Below are positions 1-7,526 of a DNA stretch of 29,907 nt, in pieces; position 1 is the stretch's first letter, and every line of letters starts with the position of its first letter. The notes under the pieces are model-generated. The model did no database searches. It was not told the DNA's origin and was given only the letters and a program-made list of their open reading frames with translations. Source of the DNA: CAZQXD01 sp964597315 (GTDB taxonomy: Bacteria > Pseudomonadota > Gammaproteobacteria > Competibacterales > Competibacteraceae); assembly GCA_964597315.1 (NCBI GenBank), contig CAZQXD010000054.1:1-29907 (forward strand), read 5' to 3'. The translations under genes and the position numbers were made by a program.

Positions 1-1
1 G

Positions 2-55
2 ACCTGCTTCAAACCAGAGCTGATCGAGCGGGAGTCGGTCAGCGAGCTGGCCTGA
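2..55 (+). CDS. C-terminal tail of a truncated gene, possibly LacI-family regulator
   Basis: Only the last 17 codons are inside the window. They read ...FKPELIERESVSELA and end at TGA in bases 53-55. A terminal Pro-x-Leu-x-x-Arg-x-Ser pattern is common at the very end of LacI/GalR-type repressors, which is the only basis for the guess. The frame is uninterrupted from base 2, so this is a gene cut by the window edge and not a small gene of its own. Function remains uncertain. Confidence 0.35.
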   Translation, partial: TCFKPELIERESVSELA

Positions 56-362
56 CCGGAGTCCGCCCGCAACCCATCCGCAAACTCACTGGATAGTTAA
101 TACTTAGTTGATCGCGAATTGGTATAAACCCCAGCACGGAGCGGGAGTTCCAAAGGGTGAGGGCGGCATGGTGGCGACAACAATGGGACCAATATCGGCG
201 CGGATTTAATCGCGCTTACTGATCCCAAAGTTTCAGAACCAAGGAAGGTTTTTTCCACCCCTCTGTTCGCTTCAACCATTTTCTTCCCAGACCAGTCAAT
301 CAATAAGATGATATAACCCCGATCACCTGCTAACTGACCCAGCCGTCTACCCCGCTGTGCCG
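56..362. other. gene-free stretch
   Basis: No convincing gene, RNA or repeat was seen here. A 68-codon frame on the minus strand (303 to 97) has no ribosome binding site and no recognisable protein sequence. The stretch separates the plus-strand gene tail from the convergent VOC gene. Confidence 0.5.
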
Positions 363-797
363 TTACACCGATCTGCTGCGCTCATCGCCATCCTGTGGCC
401 CAACCCAAAAATGCGGATTCCAGGCCACTTCCCATAGATGCCCGTCGGGGTCGACAAAGTAGCCCGAATACCCGCCCCAAAATACCTCCTGGGCAGGCTT
501 TACCAACTGCCCACCTGCGGCCACCGCCTGATCCAGGACCGCCCTCACCTCCTCCTTGGTGGCCACGTTGTGGGCTAGCGCAAAGCCACGAAAGCCGCTG
601 CCCTGTTCCGATAGCCCGGCATCCTTTGCCAGCTCCTGCCAGGGAAAAAGCGCAAGCCAGGTCCCGTTTAGCTCGAAAAAAGCGACCCCTTCAGCCTCCA
701 TGGACCTACGGGGCAACCCAAGCCCCGCTTCGTAAAACCGGGTCGCCCGTTCAAGATCGCGCACCCCCAGAGTGATCATGCTGATTCGTGGTTTCAA
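363..797 (-). CDS. VOC (glyoxalase/bleomycin-resistance fold) family protein
   Basis: This is a 144-residue protein of the vicinal oxygen chelate superfamily, a metal-binding fold used by glyoxalases, dioxygenases and antibiotic-binding proteins. It opens with KPRISMITLGVRDLERATRF, the usual first strand and helix of the family. The second half carries GYFVDPDGHLWEVAWNP, in which DPDGHLWE supplies the typical C-terminal metal or substrate residues. I chose a TTG start at 797 because GGGGAGG lies just upstream and family members normally begin M-K-P-R-I. An ATG at 779 would drop six of those residues. The same frame stays open far upstream through neighbouring genes, but that part is not coding. 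The substrate cannot be inferred. It lies 41 bp after a broken short-chain dehydrogenase. Confidence 0.85.
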   Translation of the reverse strand: MKPRISMITLGVRDLERATRFYEAGLGLPRRSMEAEGVAFFELNGTWLALFPWQELAKDAGLSEQGSGFRGFALAHNVATKEEVRAVLDQAVAAGGQLVKPAQEVFWGGYSGYFVDPDGHLWEVAWNPHFWVGPQDGDERSRSV

Positions 798-838
798 TCT
801 GACCTCCCCGCCTCGGCGCAGCGCACTGTCCAAACCCC

Positions 839-1207
839 TCACACAATCGAACGCACCACCCCACCGTCTACCCGAAGCGCCACCCCGGTGGTCGCCGAAG
901 CCTCCTTGGAGGCCACATAAACCACCATATTGGCCACCTCCTCCACCTCGGCAAAGCGCTTGATGAGGGATGTGGGGCGCATCTGGGCAAAAAATTCCGC
1001 CTCCACCTCCTCGGTCGATTTTCCCTGCTCCCGCGCCAGGTTCTTGACATAGTCCCCGACACCTTCTGAATTTGTTGGTCCCGGTAACACGGCGTTTACA
1101 GTCACCCCGGTTCCGGTCACGGTCTCGGCCAGGCCCCGCGAGACCGAAAGCAGCGCCGTCTTGGTCATGCCGTAAACGCCGGGGACTCTCTCCCAATTTA
1201 GCGCCGC
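839..1207 (-). pseudogene. short-chain dehydrogenase/reductase, N-terminal half missing
   Basis: The readable protein is the C-terminal half of a short-chain dehydrogenase. It starts at the catalytic YGMTK (YxxxK) and continues with SVSRGLAETVTGTGVTVNAV and the VLPGPT loop, ending in ASATTGVALRVDGG. The Rossmann nucleotide-binding half (GxxxGxG) and the catalytic Ser are absent. Reading upstream in frame, only 12 codons precede the Tyr before a TGA that is also the stop codon of the preceding permease gene. The missing half has therefore been replaced by the transporter operon. An ATG at 1168 could make a 109-residue peptide, but it could not be an active enzyme. I infer a deletion or rearrangement junction between about 1170 and 1207. 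Confidence 0.75.
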
Positions 1208-1969
1208 TCAGCGCAACGGATTGACCCCCTTGGGCACCAGTAGATACGCCATCAGCCCCACCAGAAAGTCCACCAACACTGCCAGCAGCGCCGCCGGAAT
1301 CGCCCCCGCCAGCATCATCCCCGGGTCGTTGCGGTCGATGCCCGTGAAGATCAACGCCCCCAGCCCGCCCCCACCGACCAGAAACGCCAGGGGGGCCATC
1401 CCCACATTGAGCATCAGCGCCGTGCGGATGCCCGCGAAGATCACGAACAGCCCATGGGGTAGCTCCACCCGCCACAGAATCTGGCTCGGCCTCATACCCA
1501 TGCCGGTGGCCGCCTCCTTCAGGTGCGCGGGCACCGCCCTCAGCCCCGCGTAGGTATTGCCCACGATGGGCAGCAGGGTGACCACCCACAACCCGAACAG
1601 CGCGGGCTCGGCGCCAGCGCCCAGCCAGCTCATGGCCAGGGCCAGGACCGCCAGGGTGGGTAGGGTGGCGCCGAGGTTCAAACCCCGCATCAGCGGCACG
1701 GCGCAGGGGCGCATCGAGGGCCGGCTCAGCCCTATTCCCAGGGGAATGGCCGTGACCATGGCCAGCCCCCCGGAGAGTAGGACCAACAGCACATGCTGCT
1801 GGGACAACAAGATGATGTCCTCCCGGTAGGTGTCGGTGAGATCATCGATCAGACCCGCCGATTCGGCCCAGACCCCCAGCAGGAACACCAACGCCAGCAC
1901 CACGCCCTTGACAGCCCGGCGCGGGATAGATCGGAAAGCGTGACGCTGGAGCGCGACCGCCACCCTCAA
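1208..1969 (-). CDS. ABC transporter permease, glycine betaine/osmoprotectant type (second permease)
   Basis: This 253-residue inner-membrane protein belongs to the OpuB/OpuC/YehW-YehY permease group for quaternary-amine osmoprotectants. It has an N-terminal membrane segment (about residues 20-38) and then further hydrophobic segments. The inner-membrane loop reads LKEAATGMGMRPSQILWRVE, which fits the EAA coupling motif that contacts the ATPase. The sequence GGGGLGALIFTG follows, typical of the family. The start is TTG at 1969, overlapping the TGA of the upstream ATPase gene as TTGA, which suggests translational coupling. A GTG two codons later is an alternative. It is the last gene of a permease-ATPase-permease set. 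No periplasmic binding protein is encoded nearby. Confidence 0.85.
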   Translation of the reverse strand: MRVAVALQRHAFRSIPRRAVKGVVLALVFLLGVWAESAGLIDDLTDTYREDIILLSQQHVLLVLLSGGLAMVTAIPLGIGLSRPSMRPCAVPLMRGLNLGATLPTLAVLALAMSWLGAGAEPALFGLWVVTLLPIVGNTYAGLRAVPAHLKEAATGMGMRPSQILWRVELPHGLFVIFAGIRTALMLNVGMAPLAFLVGGGGLGALIFTGIDRNDPGMMLAGAIPAALLAVLVDFLVGLMAYLLVPKGVNPLR

Positions 1970-3114
1970 ATCCTCGCCGGGGTCTGGATCTGCTCCCGGT
2001 AGGTCTCCCCCAGCAGGTGGGTGATGCCCGACTGGGTCAGATAGCCCTTATAGAAGCCGTCGCCGTCCACCACCGGCAGCCAGGTCAGATCGTAGGTGAA
2101 CATCAGCGACACCGCCGTGCGCAGATCGTCATCGAGCCTGGCCATGGCTTTAAGCCCCGAGCGGTTGTCGCCGCAACTGCCCTGCTTCTCCCGGGCCACG
2201 CTCAGGTACACCACCCCTCGCGCCCGGCCCCGCGGCCCCACCATGATGATGTTCTCCAGACCATGCTCCTCCATCAATCCCGCCGCCCGCTCCAGGCTGT
2301 CCTCGGCCCGCACCCGGGGCGGGTTCGGGTTCATGGCCTCGCGCACCTTGACCAGCCGCAGCCGTTTCAGGGTCCGGTCCCCTCCTACAAAGTCCGCAAT
2401 AAAGGCATTGGCCGGATGGGCCAGCAGCGTGTCCGGCGAAGCAAGTTGTTCCAGCTTCCCGGAGCGAAACATCGCGATCTTGTGACCCATCTTTACCGCC
2501 TCGTCGATGTCGTTGCTCACCAGCAGAATCGTCTTGCCCAGCCGCTCCCGAATTTTCAGAAACTCATCCTGGACCGCCTCCCGATCAATCGGGTCCAGCG
2601 CCCCGAACGGCTCATCCATCAACACCACCAGCGGATCGGCCGCCAGCGCCCGCGCCATTCCGATGCGCAGGGCCTGATCCCCGGACAACGCCTTGGGGTA
2701 ACGCTTGAGAAACACCTTCGGGTTCAGGGCCAACATCTCCACCAACTCCGCCGCCCGCTTGCGGACTTTGTCCTTGCGCCAACCCAGCAGCCTGGGCGCC
2801 ACGCCGATGTTCTCCTCCACCGTCATGTTCGGAAACAGCCCAACCTGCTGGATCACGTAACCGATCCGCCGACGCAGTTGTACCGTGTCCCAAGCCGTGG
2901 TGTCCTTGCCGTCGAGGTACACCTTGCCCGTGGTTGGCGGCACGATGCGGTTGATCATCTTCAGGATTGTGGATTTGCCGCAGCCCGGCGGTCCCAGCAG
3001 AATGCAGGTCTCCCCTTCCGCCACTGCCATGGTGATATGGCCGGCCGCCACCACTGGGCCTTTAGGAGTCTCGAATATCTTGGTGAGATTCTCTAGCTGG
3101 ATCATGGGGATCAT
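1966..3114 (-). CDS. ABC transporter ATPase with CBS domains, osmoprotectant type, degenerate motifs
   Basis: This 382-residue protein is the ATP-binding subunit of an OpuCA/ProV-type importer. Visible parts are Walker A GPPGCGKST (41-49), a Q-loop at about 89-90, the signature region (143-147), and Walker B VVLMDEPFGALDP with Glu168. A C-terminal CBS region (about 245-375) is the part that senses ionic strength in relatives. Two positions depart from the family. The signature reads LSGDQ in place of LSGGQ, and the switch position reads VSNDIDEA (Asn201) where relatives have V-T-H-D-I-D-E-A. Its ATG at 3114 overlaps the previous stop as ATGA. An internal ATG at 3105 is possible. It may be slow, regulatory or on the way to loss. 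The reading frame itself is intact. Confidence 0.88.
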   Translation of the reverse strand: MIPMIQLENLTKIFETPKGPVVAAGHITMAVAEGETCILLGPPGCGKSTILKMINRIVPPTTGKVYLDGKDTTAWDTVQLRRRIGYVIQQVGLFPNMTVEENIGVAPRLLGWRKDKVRKRAAELVEMLALNPKVFLKRYPKALSGDQALRIGMARALAADPLVVLMDEPFGALDPIDREAVQDEFLKIRERLGKTILLVSNDIDEAVKMGHKIAMFRSGKLEQLASPDTLLAHPANAFIADFVGGDRTLKRLRLVKVREAMNPNPPRVRAEDSLERAAGLMEEHGLENIIMVGPRGRARGVVYLSVAREKQGSCGDNRSGLKAMARLDDDLRTAVSLMFTYDLTWLPVVDGDGFYKGYLTQSGITHLLGETYREQIQTPARI

Positions 3115-3764
3115 CGGATGCCGGCGGGAGTGAGGCGCCGCTGGACCCACAGCAATCCGTAGTCAGCCACGATGGCCAGCAGGCTCACCGCCAGCGCCCC
3201 GGCCATCAACTGCCGGGGGTCGGCCTGGGCAATGCCCTGGCTGATGAACGTTCCCAACCCCCCCGCCCCGATATAGGCGGCAATGGCTATCACCCCGATG
3301 TTCATTACCACCGCCGCGCGCACCCCGGCGACGATCACCGGCAGGGCCAAGGGTATCTCCACCCGCGCCAAGCGCTGCAAGGCCGTCATCCCCACCCCCC
3401 GGGCCGCCTCCCGCAGCGCCGGGTCCACGCCGTTAATGGCCGTGTAGGTGTTGCGGATGATCGGCAACTGGGCGTATAGCAGCACCGCAATCACCGCCGC
3501 CAGATAACCGATACCCTGACCGATGCCGACGGCCATAAGCAACGGCAGCATGATCACGAACAGGGCAATGGCGGGAATGGTGGTGAGGATAACCCCGGTG
3601 GACAGCACCACCTCGGCCACCTTGAGGTTGCGGGTGATGGCGATGCCAATAGGCACTCCTGTGACAATGGCCAGCCCCACCGCCACCGCCACCAGGGAGA
3701 TATGCGCCAGGGTCTTGGCGATGATGAGATCAAAATGATCAATAATGAACAGCAGGGTTTCCAA
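3111..3764 (-). CDS. ABC transporter permease, glycine betaine/osmoprotectant type (first permease)
   Basis: This is a 217-residue permease of the same OpuB/YehY class. It begins METLLFIIDHFDLIIAKTLA, a normal N-terminus for the group. It carries the coupling loop LREAARGVGMTALQRLARVE and the conserved AYIGAGGLGTFISQGI stretch. I chose TTG at 3764, with GGAGA seven bases upstream. It is the first gene of the three-gene transporter block. Its stop overlaps the ATPase start (ATGA). With the downstream permease it would form the membrane channel, presumably as a heterodimer. The substrate-binding protein that normally completes such an operon is not encoded here. Confidence 0.88.
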   Translation of the reverse strand: METLLFIIDHFDLIIAKTLAHISLVAVAVGLAIVTGVPIGIAITRNLKVAEVVLSTGVILTTIPAIALFVIMLPLLMAVGIGQGIGYLAAVIAVLLYAQLPIIRNTYTAINGVDPALREAARGVGMTALQRLARVEIPLALPVIVAGVRAAVVMNIGVIAIAAYIGAGGLGTFISQGIAQADPRQLMAGALAVSLLAIVADYGLLWVQRRLTPAGIR

Positions 3765-3953
3765 GTTCGGTCTCCGGGAGCGTCGCGGGCCGGTGTTTTC
3801 CTAAAGACTGTAGCCCAGATAGGCCCACTGTCAGCCCGAAACCGGAATCGGCGGTCTCCGTCTCCCCTAGGCGTAACCGGGCAACCTTCACCCCGCGATG
3901 GGCCATGAGCGGGGCAAAGACGATCACAAACATCTCGGCGAGCAGGAGTGGCC

Positions 3954-4134
3954 TTATCGGTTTTCGTCGGTGGAGCAATTGATAGCCGATTTTCTGGCGG
4001 ATGTCGGCGCGTTGCGGGGTAACAGTCATGACCCAGCGATCTTCTCCATAGTCCTCGCGCCCATCGTAGGCTTCAAGCCGCCCAGTGTCGTAAAAGACAA
4101 GCTCGAATTGAAATCTCGGCCCCGGTCGCTTCAA
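3954..4134 (-). pseudogene. decayed BrnT-like toxin fragment
   Basis: In the frame starting at 4134, just after CorA, the translation includes FELVFYDTGRLEAYDGREDY followed by GEDRW. This resembles the core of BrnT ribonuclease toxins, where a V-F-x-D-P segment precedes an acidic stretch and Y-G-E-x-R-W. The usual N-terminal W-D-x-x-K...K-H-G-V is missing or eroded. The typical C-terminal I-S-A-R-K-A motif is not in this frame, but TSARKSA appears in the next frame (4001-3984, followed by a stop at 3954). A frameshift or deletion near 4030 would explain this. The first frame instead runs on to 3739 with unrecognisable sequence. No BrnA-like partner follows. The identification rests on motif resemblance only. 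Confidence 0.4.
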
Positions 4135-5210
4135 AACCAGCGCCGGTATTTGAAATAGGCCACCATGCCCACCACTATGGCCAGCATCACCAGCCAGACC
4201 ACGGGATAGCTGTAGGCCCAGTCCAGTTCCGGCATGGCCCAGGGGCTTCTAGGGATGTCGCGACCGAAGTTCATGCCATAGACCCCGGCCACGAAGGTGA
4301 GAGGGATGAAAATGGTGGAGATGACCGTCAGCAGCCGCATCACCTCGTTGAGACGGTTGCTGGCGCTGGATAGGTATACATCCAGCATACCGGCGGCCAT
4401 GTCCCGATAGCTCTCCAAAAGCTCCAGGATCTGGATGCTGTGGTCGTAGCAATCCCGCAGGTACAGCCGGGTCTCCTCGGCCAGCAGGGGGCTATCCTCC
4501 CGCAGCAGCAGATTGATCACCTCCCGGTGGGGCCAAAGCATGCGCCGCAGCAGCAGCAGATCCCGCTTCAGGGCGTGGATGCCGGCCAGGGTCCGCTGGT
4601 CGGGCCGATCCAGCAGTTCCACCTCCAGATCCTCGATATGCTCCCCCAACTGCTCCAGCAGCGGAAAGCCCTGGTCGATGACCGCGTCCAGCAGAGCGTA
4701 GAGCAGATAATCGGCACGGCGGTTGCGGACCCGGCTGGTGGGGCTTTGTAACCGCTTACGCACCGCTCCGAAGGGATCGACGGGACCGGCGCAGAAACTC
4801 ACCACGAAACCCTCGCCCATGAACAGGCTGATCTGCTCCACGTCGGTGTGGGATTCGTTCCGAACGGGCAGGCTAAGGGTGACGAAAAACTGCCCGGAGT
4901 AGAGTTCCAGCTTGGGACGCTGGCCGCTGTTGACCACGTCTTCCAGGGCCAAGGAGTGGAGGTCGAACAGTTCCGCCAAACCGTTGAGCAGGCCAGCATC
5001 CGGGTGGCCCTGGACGTGGAGCCAGGTGATGGTGGACCGATCCAGGAAAACCCGGCAGTCGGCCACGGTCAGATTTTGGTGTTCCTCCAGAGTCGCGGGG
5101 GTGAAGTCGATCACCGCCAAACTGGAAGGGTGGCGTTCGGCCTCGGGATGGGCGATCAGGGTACCGGGGGCAGTGCCGGGGGAGTGGTAACGCTTACGGA
5201 AATACCCCAT
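4131..5210 (-). CDS. corA: CorA-family magnesium/divalent cation channel
   Basis: This 359-residue protein has the CorA/MIT plan: a large cytoplasmic N-terminal domain, a long helical stalk (about 190-290) and two C-terminal membrane helices. The selectivity motif GMN is at residues 312-314 inside GVYGMNF, between the two helices. The C-terminus is basic (YFKYRRWF), as expected for the cytoplasmic end. The family moves Mg2+, and in some members Co2+, Ni2+ or Zn2+. The ATG at 5210 has GAGG just upstream. The frame is open further upstream, but that part overlaps the preceding small gene and is not conserved in character. It lies four bases after a small zinc-ribbon membrane protein and is probably cotranscribed with it. 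Confidence 0.93.
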   Translation of the reverse strand: MGYFRKRYHSPGTAPGTLIAHPEAERHPSSLAVIDFTPATLEEHQNLTVADCRVFLDRSTITWLHVQGHPDAGLLNGLAELFDLHSLALEDVVNSGQRPKLELYSGQFFVTLSLPVRNESHTDVEQISLFMGEGFVVSFCAGPVDPFGAVRKRLQSPTSRVRNRRADYLLYALLDAVIDQGFPLLEQLGEHIEDLEVELLDRPDQRTLAGIHALKRDLLLLRRMLWPHREVINLLLREDSPLLAEETRLYLRDCYDHSIQILELLESYRDMAAGMLDVYLSSASNRLNEVMRLLTVISTIFIPLTFVAGVYGMNFGRDIPRSPWAMPELDWAYSYPVVWLVMLAIVVGMVAYFKYRRWF

Positions 5211-5214
5211 GGCC

Positions 5215-5532
5215 TCAAACCCCGGCCCGGAAAGGTGCGGAGCAGTTAGGGCAGCGATGCGGCAACAGCAGGGCTGAATGGCGGCCGATCCGGTAGCCAC
5301 AGCGGGGACAGCGGGCGGAGAGTTGCAAGACGGCCACGGGCAGGGCGGCGATCACCAACCCGGTCCAGAGCAGGGCCTCGGCTCGGGCCGACAGCCAGTC
5401 GTTCAAATAGCCGAACACCAGCAGCGCCAGACCGACCATGACGGCGCTGAAGGCGGTCCTCATGCCTATCTCCCAGCGCCGCAACCGGTGGCGTTCGGCG
5501 GGAGTCAGCATCGGGGTTTTGGTAGCGTTCAT
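5215..5532 (-). CDS. small membrane protein with C-terminal zinc ribbon
   Basis: This is a 105-residue hypothetical protein. A basic N-terminus (ERHRLRRWE) is followed by two hydrophobic segments at about 28-43 and 53-71. A C-terminal CPRC...CPNC pair (Cys75, 78, 94, 97) is the spacing of a small zinc ribbon. The ATG at 5532 has a strong AGGAGGAG ribosome binding site, which supports it as a real gene. It sits between another small membrane protein and corA with very short gaps. A role in the membrane near CorA is possible but not shown. I do not recognise a named family. Confidence 0.7.
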   Translation of the reverse strand: MNATKTPMLTPAERHRLRRWEIGMRTAFSAVMVGLALLVFGYLNDWLSARAEALLWTGLVIAALPVAVLQLSARCPRCGYRIGRHSALLLPHRCPNCSAPFRAGV

Positions 5533-5562
5533 GGTAGCTCCTCCTGGACTTCGGCCCCGGCC

Positions 5563-5796
5563 CTACAGCACAATCAGCACCATAAAACCCGCCGCGACCG
5601 CCATGGCGCCCACCGCTGCTACCCGCCCTAGCCATCGGCGGGCGGCCCGGCGGCGCACCGCTTCTTCACGGTCCCGCTGCCCGGCCATCAGGGCTTCGTA
5701 TTCCGCCGTCGGCAGATAGTCCAGATCCCAATGGGCGGTCTGCCGGGTCTTGATCTCGTCCTGATAGATTTTCCACTGACGTCGCTGCTGGCTCAT
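5563..5796 (-). CDS. small C-terminally anchored membrane protein, unknown function
   Basis: This 77-residue protein has a soluble, charged N-terminal part (MSQQRRQWKIYQDEIKTRQT), a Glu/Arg-rich stretch, and a single hydrophobic segment at its C-terminal end (about 57-77, ending VAAGFMVLIVL). That is the layout of a tail-anchored inner-membrane protein. It is the first of a run of minus-strand genes leading to corA, 30 bp from the next start. The ribosome binding site at the ATG (5796) is poor. No family was recognised. Confidence 0.6.
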   Translation of the reverse strand: MSQQRRQWKIYQDEIKTRQTAHWDLDYLPTAEYEALMAGQRDREEAVRRRAARRWLGRVAAVGAMAVAAGFMVLIVL

Positions 5797-5852
5797 GGGG
5801 TTATGGCAATGGAGGCTGTCTACGGTTTGGGACTGGCGGCGGCGGGAAAAGT

Positions 5853-6647
5853 TTACCCCAGCAACAAGCCATCGTCGCTCAGTGACTCCCCCTGGGAGCG
5901 TTCGAACAGCCGCAACAGGTCCGGCACGTCCAGCCGGCGCCGCTCCTCTCCGGCCACGTCGAAGGCGATCCGGCCCTGGTGCATCATCAGGGTGCGGTCC
6001 CCCACATCCAGGGCCTGGCGCATGCTGTGGGTGACCATCATGACGGTCAGCCCCTGGTCGGCGACGATCTCCCGGGTCAGTTCCAGCACAAACGCCGCCA
6101 TGCGCGGGTCCAGGGCCGCAGTATGCTCGTCCAGGAGCAGAATCTGCATGGGCCGCAGGGCGGCCATCAGCAGACTGACAGCCTGGCGCTGGCCGCCGGA
6201 CAGCAGCCCCACCAAGTCCCCCAAGCGTTCCTCCAGACCCAGGCCTAGCCGGGCCAGGGTATCCCGGTAGGCGGCCCGGCGGCGCCCGGTCAGAGCTGAG
6301 AACAAGCGCCGCCGCCCACCCCGGCGGTCGGCCAGGGCCAGGTTCTCCTCCAGGGTCAGCTCCCCGCAGGTGCCGGCTAGGGGGTCCTGGAACACCCGCG
6401 CCACCAAACCGGCCCGGCGCTCCGTAGGCAGCCGGTTCACGTCCTGGCCGCCGATGAGCAGCCGCCCGCCGTCGGCCCGGACCTCCCCGGCCAGGACATT
6501 GAGCAGGGTGGACTTGCCCGCGCCGTTGCTGCCGATGACGGTGACGAACTGGCCTTCAGGAATGGCCAGGCTCAGCTCTCGCAGCACCGGATTTTCCAAG
6601 GGAGTGCCCCGGTTGAAGGTGACCGACAGCGTTTGGAGTTCGATCAT
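5853..6647 (-). CDS. ABC transporter ATPase, TrpZ-like (paired with an ABC_sub_bind binding protein)
   Basis: This is a 264-residue ATPase with intact motifs: Walker A GSNGAGKST, signature LSGGQRQAVSLLMA, Walker B ILLLDEHTAALDP and switch VTHSM. The DEHTAALDP form is typical of the group paired with TrpX/ABC_sub_bind binding proteins, used for tryptophan or related aromatic or nucleoside-like solutes. Its ATG overlaps the stop of the upstream permease (ATGA). It is the last gene of a complete binding protein-permease-ATPase operon. Unlike the ATPase at 1966-3114, all catalytic residues here look normal. Confidence 0.9.
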   Translation of the reverse strand: MIELQTLSVTFNRGTPLENPVLRELSLAIPEGQFVTVIGSNGAGKSTLLNVLAGEVRADGGRLLIGGQDVNRLPTERRAGLVARVFQDPLAGTCGELTLEENLALADRRGGRRRLFSALTGRRRAAYRDTLARLGLGLEERLGDLVGLLSGGQRQAVSLLMAALRPMQILLLDEHTAALDPRMAAFVLELTREIVADQGLTVMMVTHSMRQALDVGDRTLMMHQGRIAFDVAGEERRRLDVPDLLRLFERSQGESLSDDGLLLG

Positions 6648-7522
6648 CGGTTTCCTCCCTTTCGCAATCGGGGCAGCACCAGGGCGGCGGCCACCAGCAC
6701 GGCGGTGATCAGATTCAGGTCCTGGGCCTTTAGTCCCAGCACATCCGCGTTCAGGGCCAGGGCTACCGCCAACCGGTAGACGATGGACCCCACCACGCAG
6801 GCGGCCGTGGCCCAGGCCACGGTGCGGGTGGGCAGCAGGGCCTCGCCGCCAATCACCGCCGCCAGCCCCACCACGATCACCCCTACCCCCATGGTCACAT
6901 CCGCCGCCCCCTGGGACTGGGCGAACAAGGCCCCGGCCAGGGCCACCAGGGCGTTGGCCAGGGCCATGCCCAGAAACACCGCCCGCCGGGTGTGGATGCC
7001 GTTGGCCCGGGCCATGCGTGGATTCTGGCCGGTGGCCCGCAGGGCCAGACCCAATTCGGAATTGAGAAACCGATCCACCAGCCAGCGCACCACCAACACC
7101 ACCCCCAGAAAAGCCAGGGGCGTGGTGATATACAGGGGCATGTCCAGCCCGGCCAGGGGGGAAAGCACCGTCTCCTCCCCCAGCAGAGCCACATTGGGCC
7201 GACCCATGATCCGCAGATTGATGGAGTACAGGGCGATCATGGTGAGAATGCTGGCCAGCAGATTGAGGATTTTTAGGTGCAGGTTCAGCCAGGCCGTGGT
7301 CAGCCCGGCCCCGGCCCCGGCCAGCAGCGCCGCGCCGGTAGCCAGCCAGGGGTCGTGGCCAGCGACGATTAGGGTGGCCGCCACCGCCGCCCCCAGGGGA
7401 AAACTGCCGTCCACGGTCAAGTCCGGGAATTGCAAGACCCGGAACGACAGGTACACCCCCAGGGCCACCAGGGCGAACACCAGCCCCAGTTCCAACGCGC
7501 CCAGCCAGGCGAACAGGCTCAC
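6644..7522 (-). CDS. ABC transporter permease, TrpY-like
   Basis: This 292-residue, very hydrophobic protein resembles the branched-chain amino acid/BMP-type permease fold. Its N-terminal half reads GVYLSFRVLQFPDLTVDGSF, a hallmark of the TrpY/YufQ-like permeases that accompany ABC_sub_bind proteins. About eight membrane segments are visible. It starts at GTG 7522, four bases after the binding-protein stop. No strong ribosome binding site is present, so translational coupling is likely. The downstream ATPase overlaps by four bases. The substrate is not determined by the sequence. Confidence 0.88.
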   Translation of the reverse strand: MSLFAWLGALELGLVFALVALGVYLSFRVLQFPDLTVDGSFPLGAAVAATLIVAGHDPWLATGAALLAGAGAGLTTAWLNLHLKILNLLASILTMIALYSINLRIMGRPNVALLGEETVLSPLAGLDMPLYITTPLAFLGVVLVVRWLVDRFLNSELGLALRATGQNPRMARANGIHTRRAVFLGMALANALVALAGALFAQSQGAADVTMGVGVIVVGLAAVIGGEALLPTRTVAWATAACVVGSIVYRLAVALALNADVLGLKAQDLNLITAVLVAAALVLPRLRKGGNR

Positions 7523-7526
7523 GAAC

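Noticed and set aside
2017..3096. Long plus-strand open frame (359 codons) opposite the osmoprotectant ATPase gene
   Set aside because: It is antisense to a clear ABC ATPase. The translation is rich in Arg, His, Gln and Pro with no domain, as expected from GC-rich antisense DNA.
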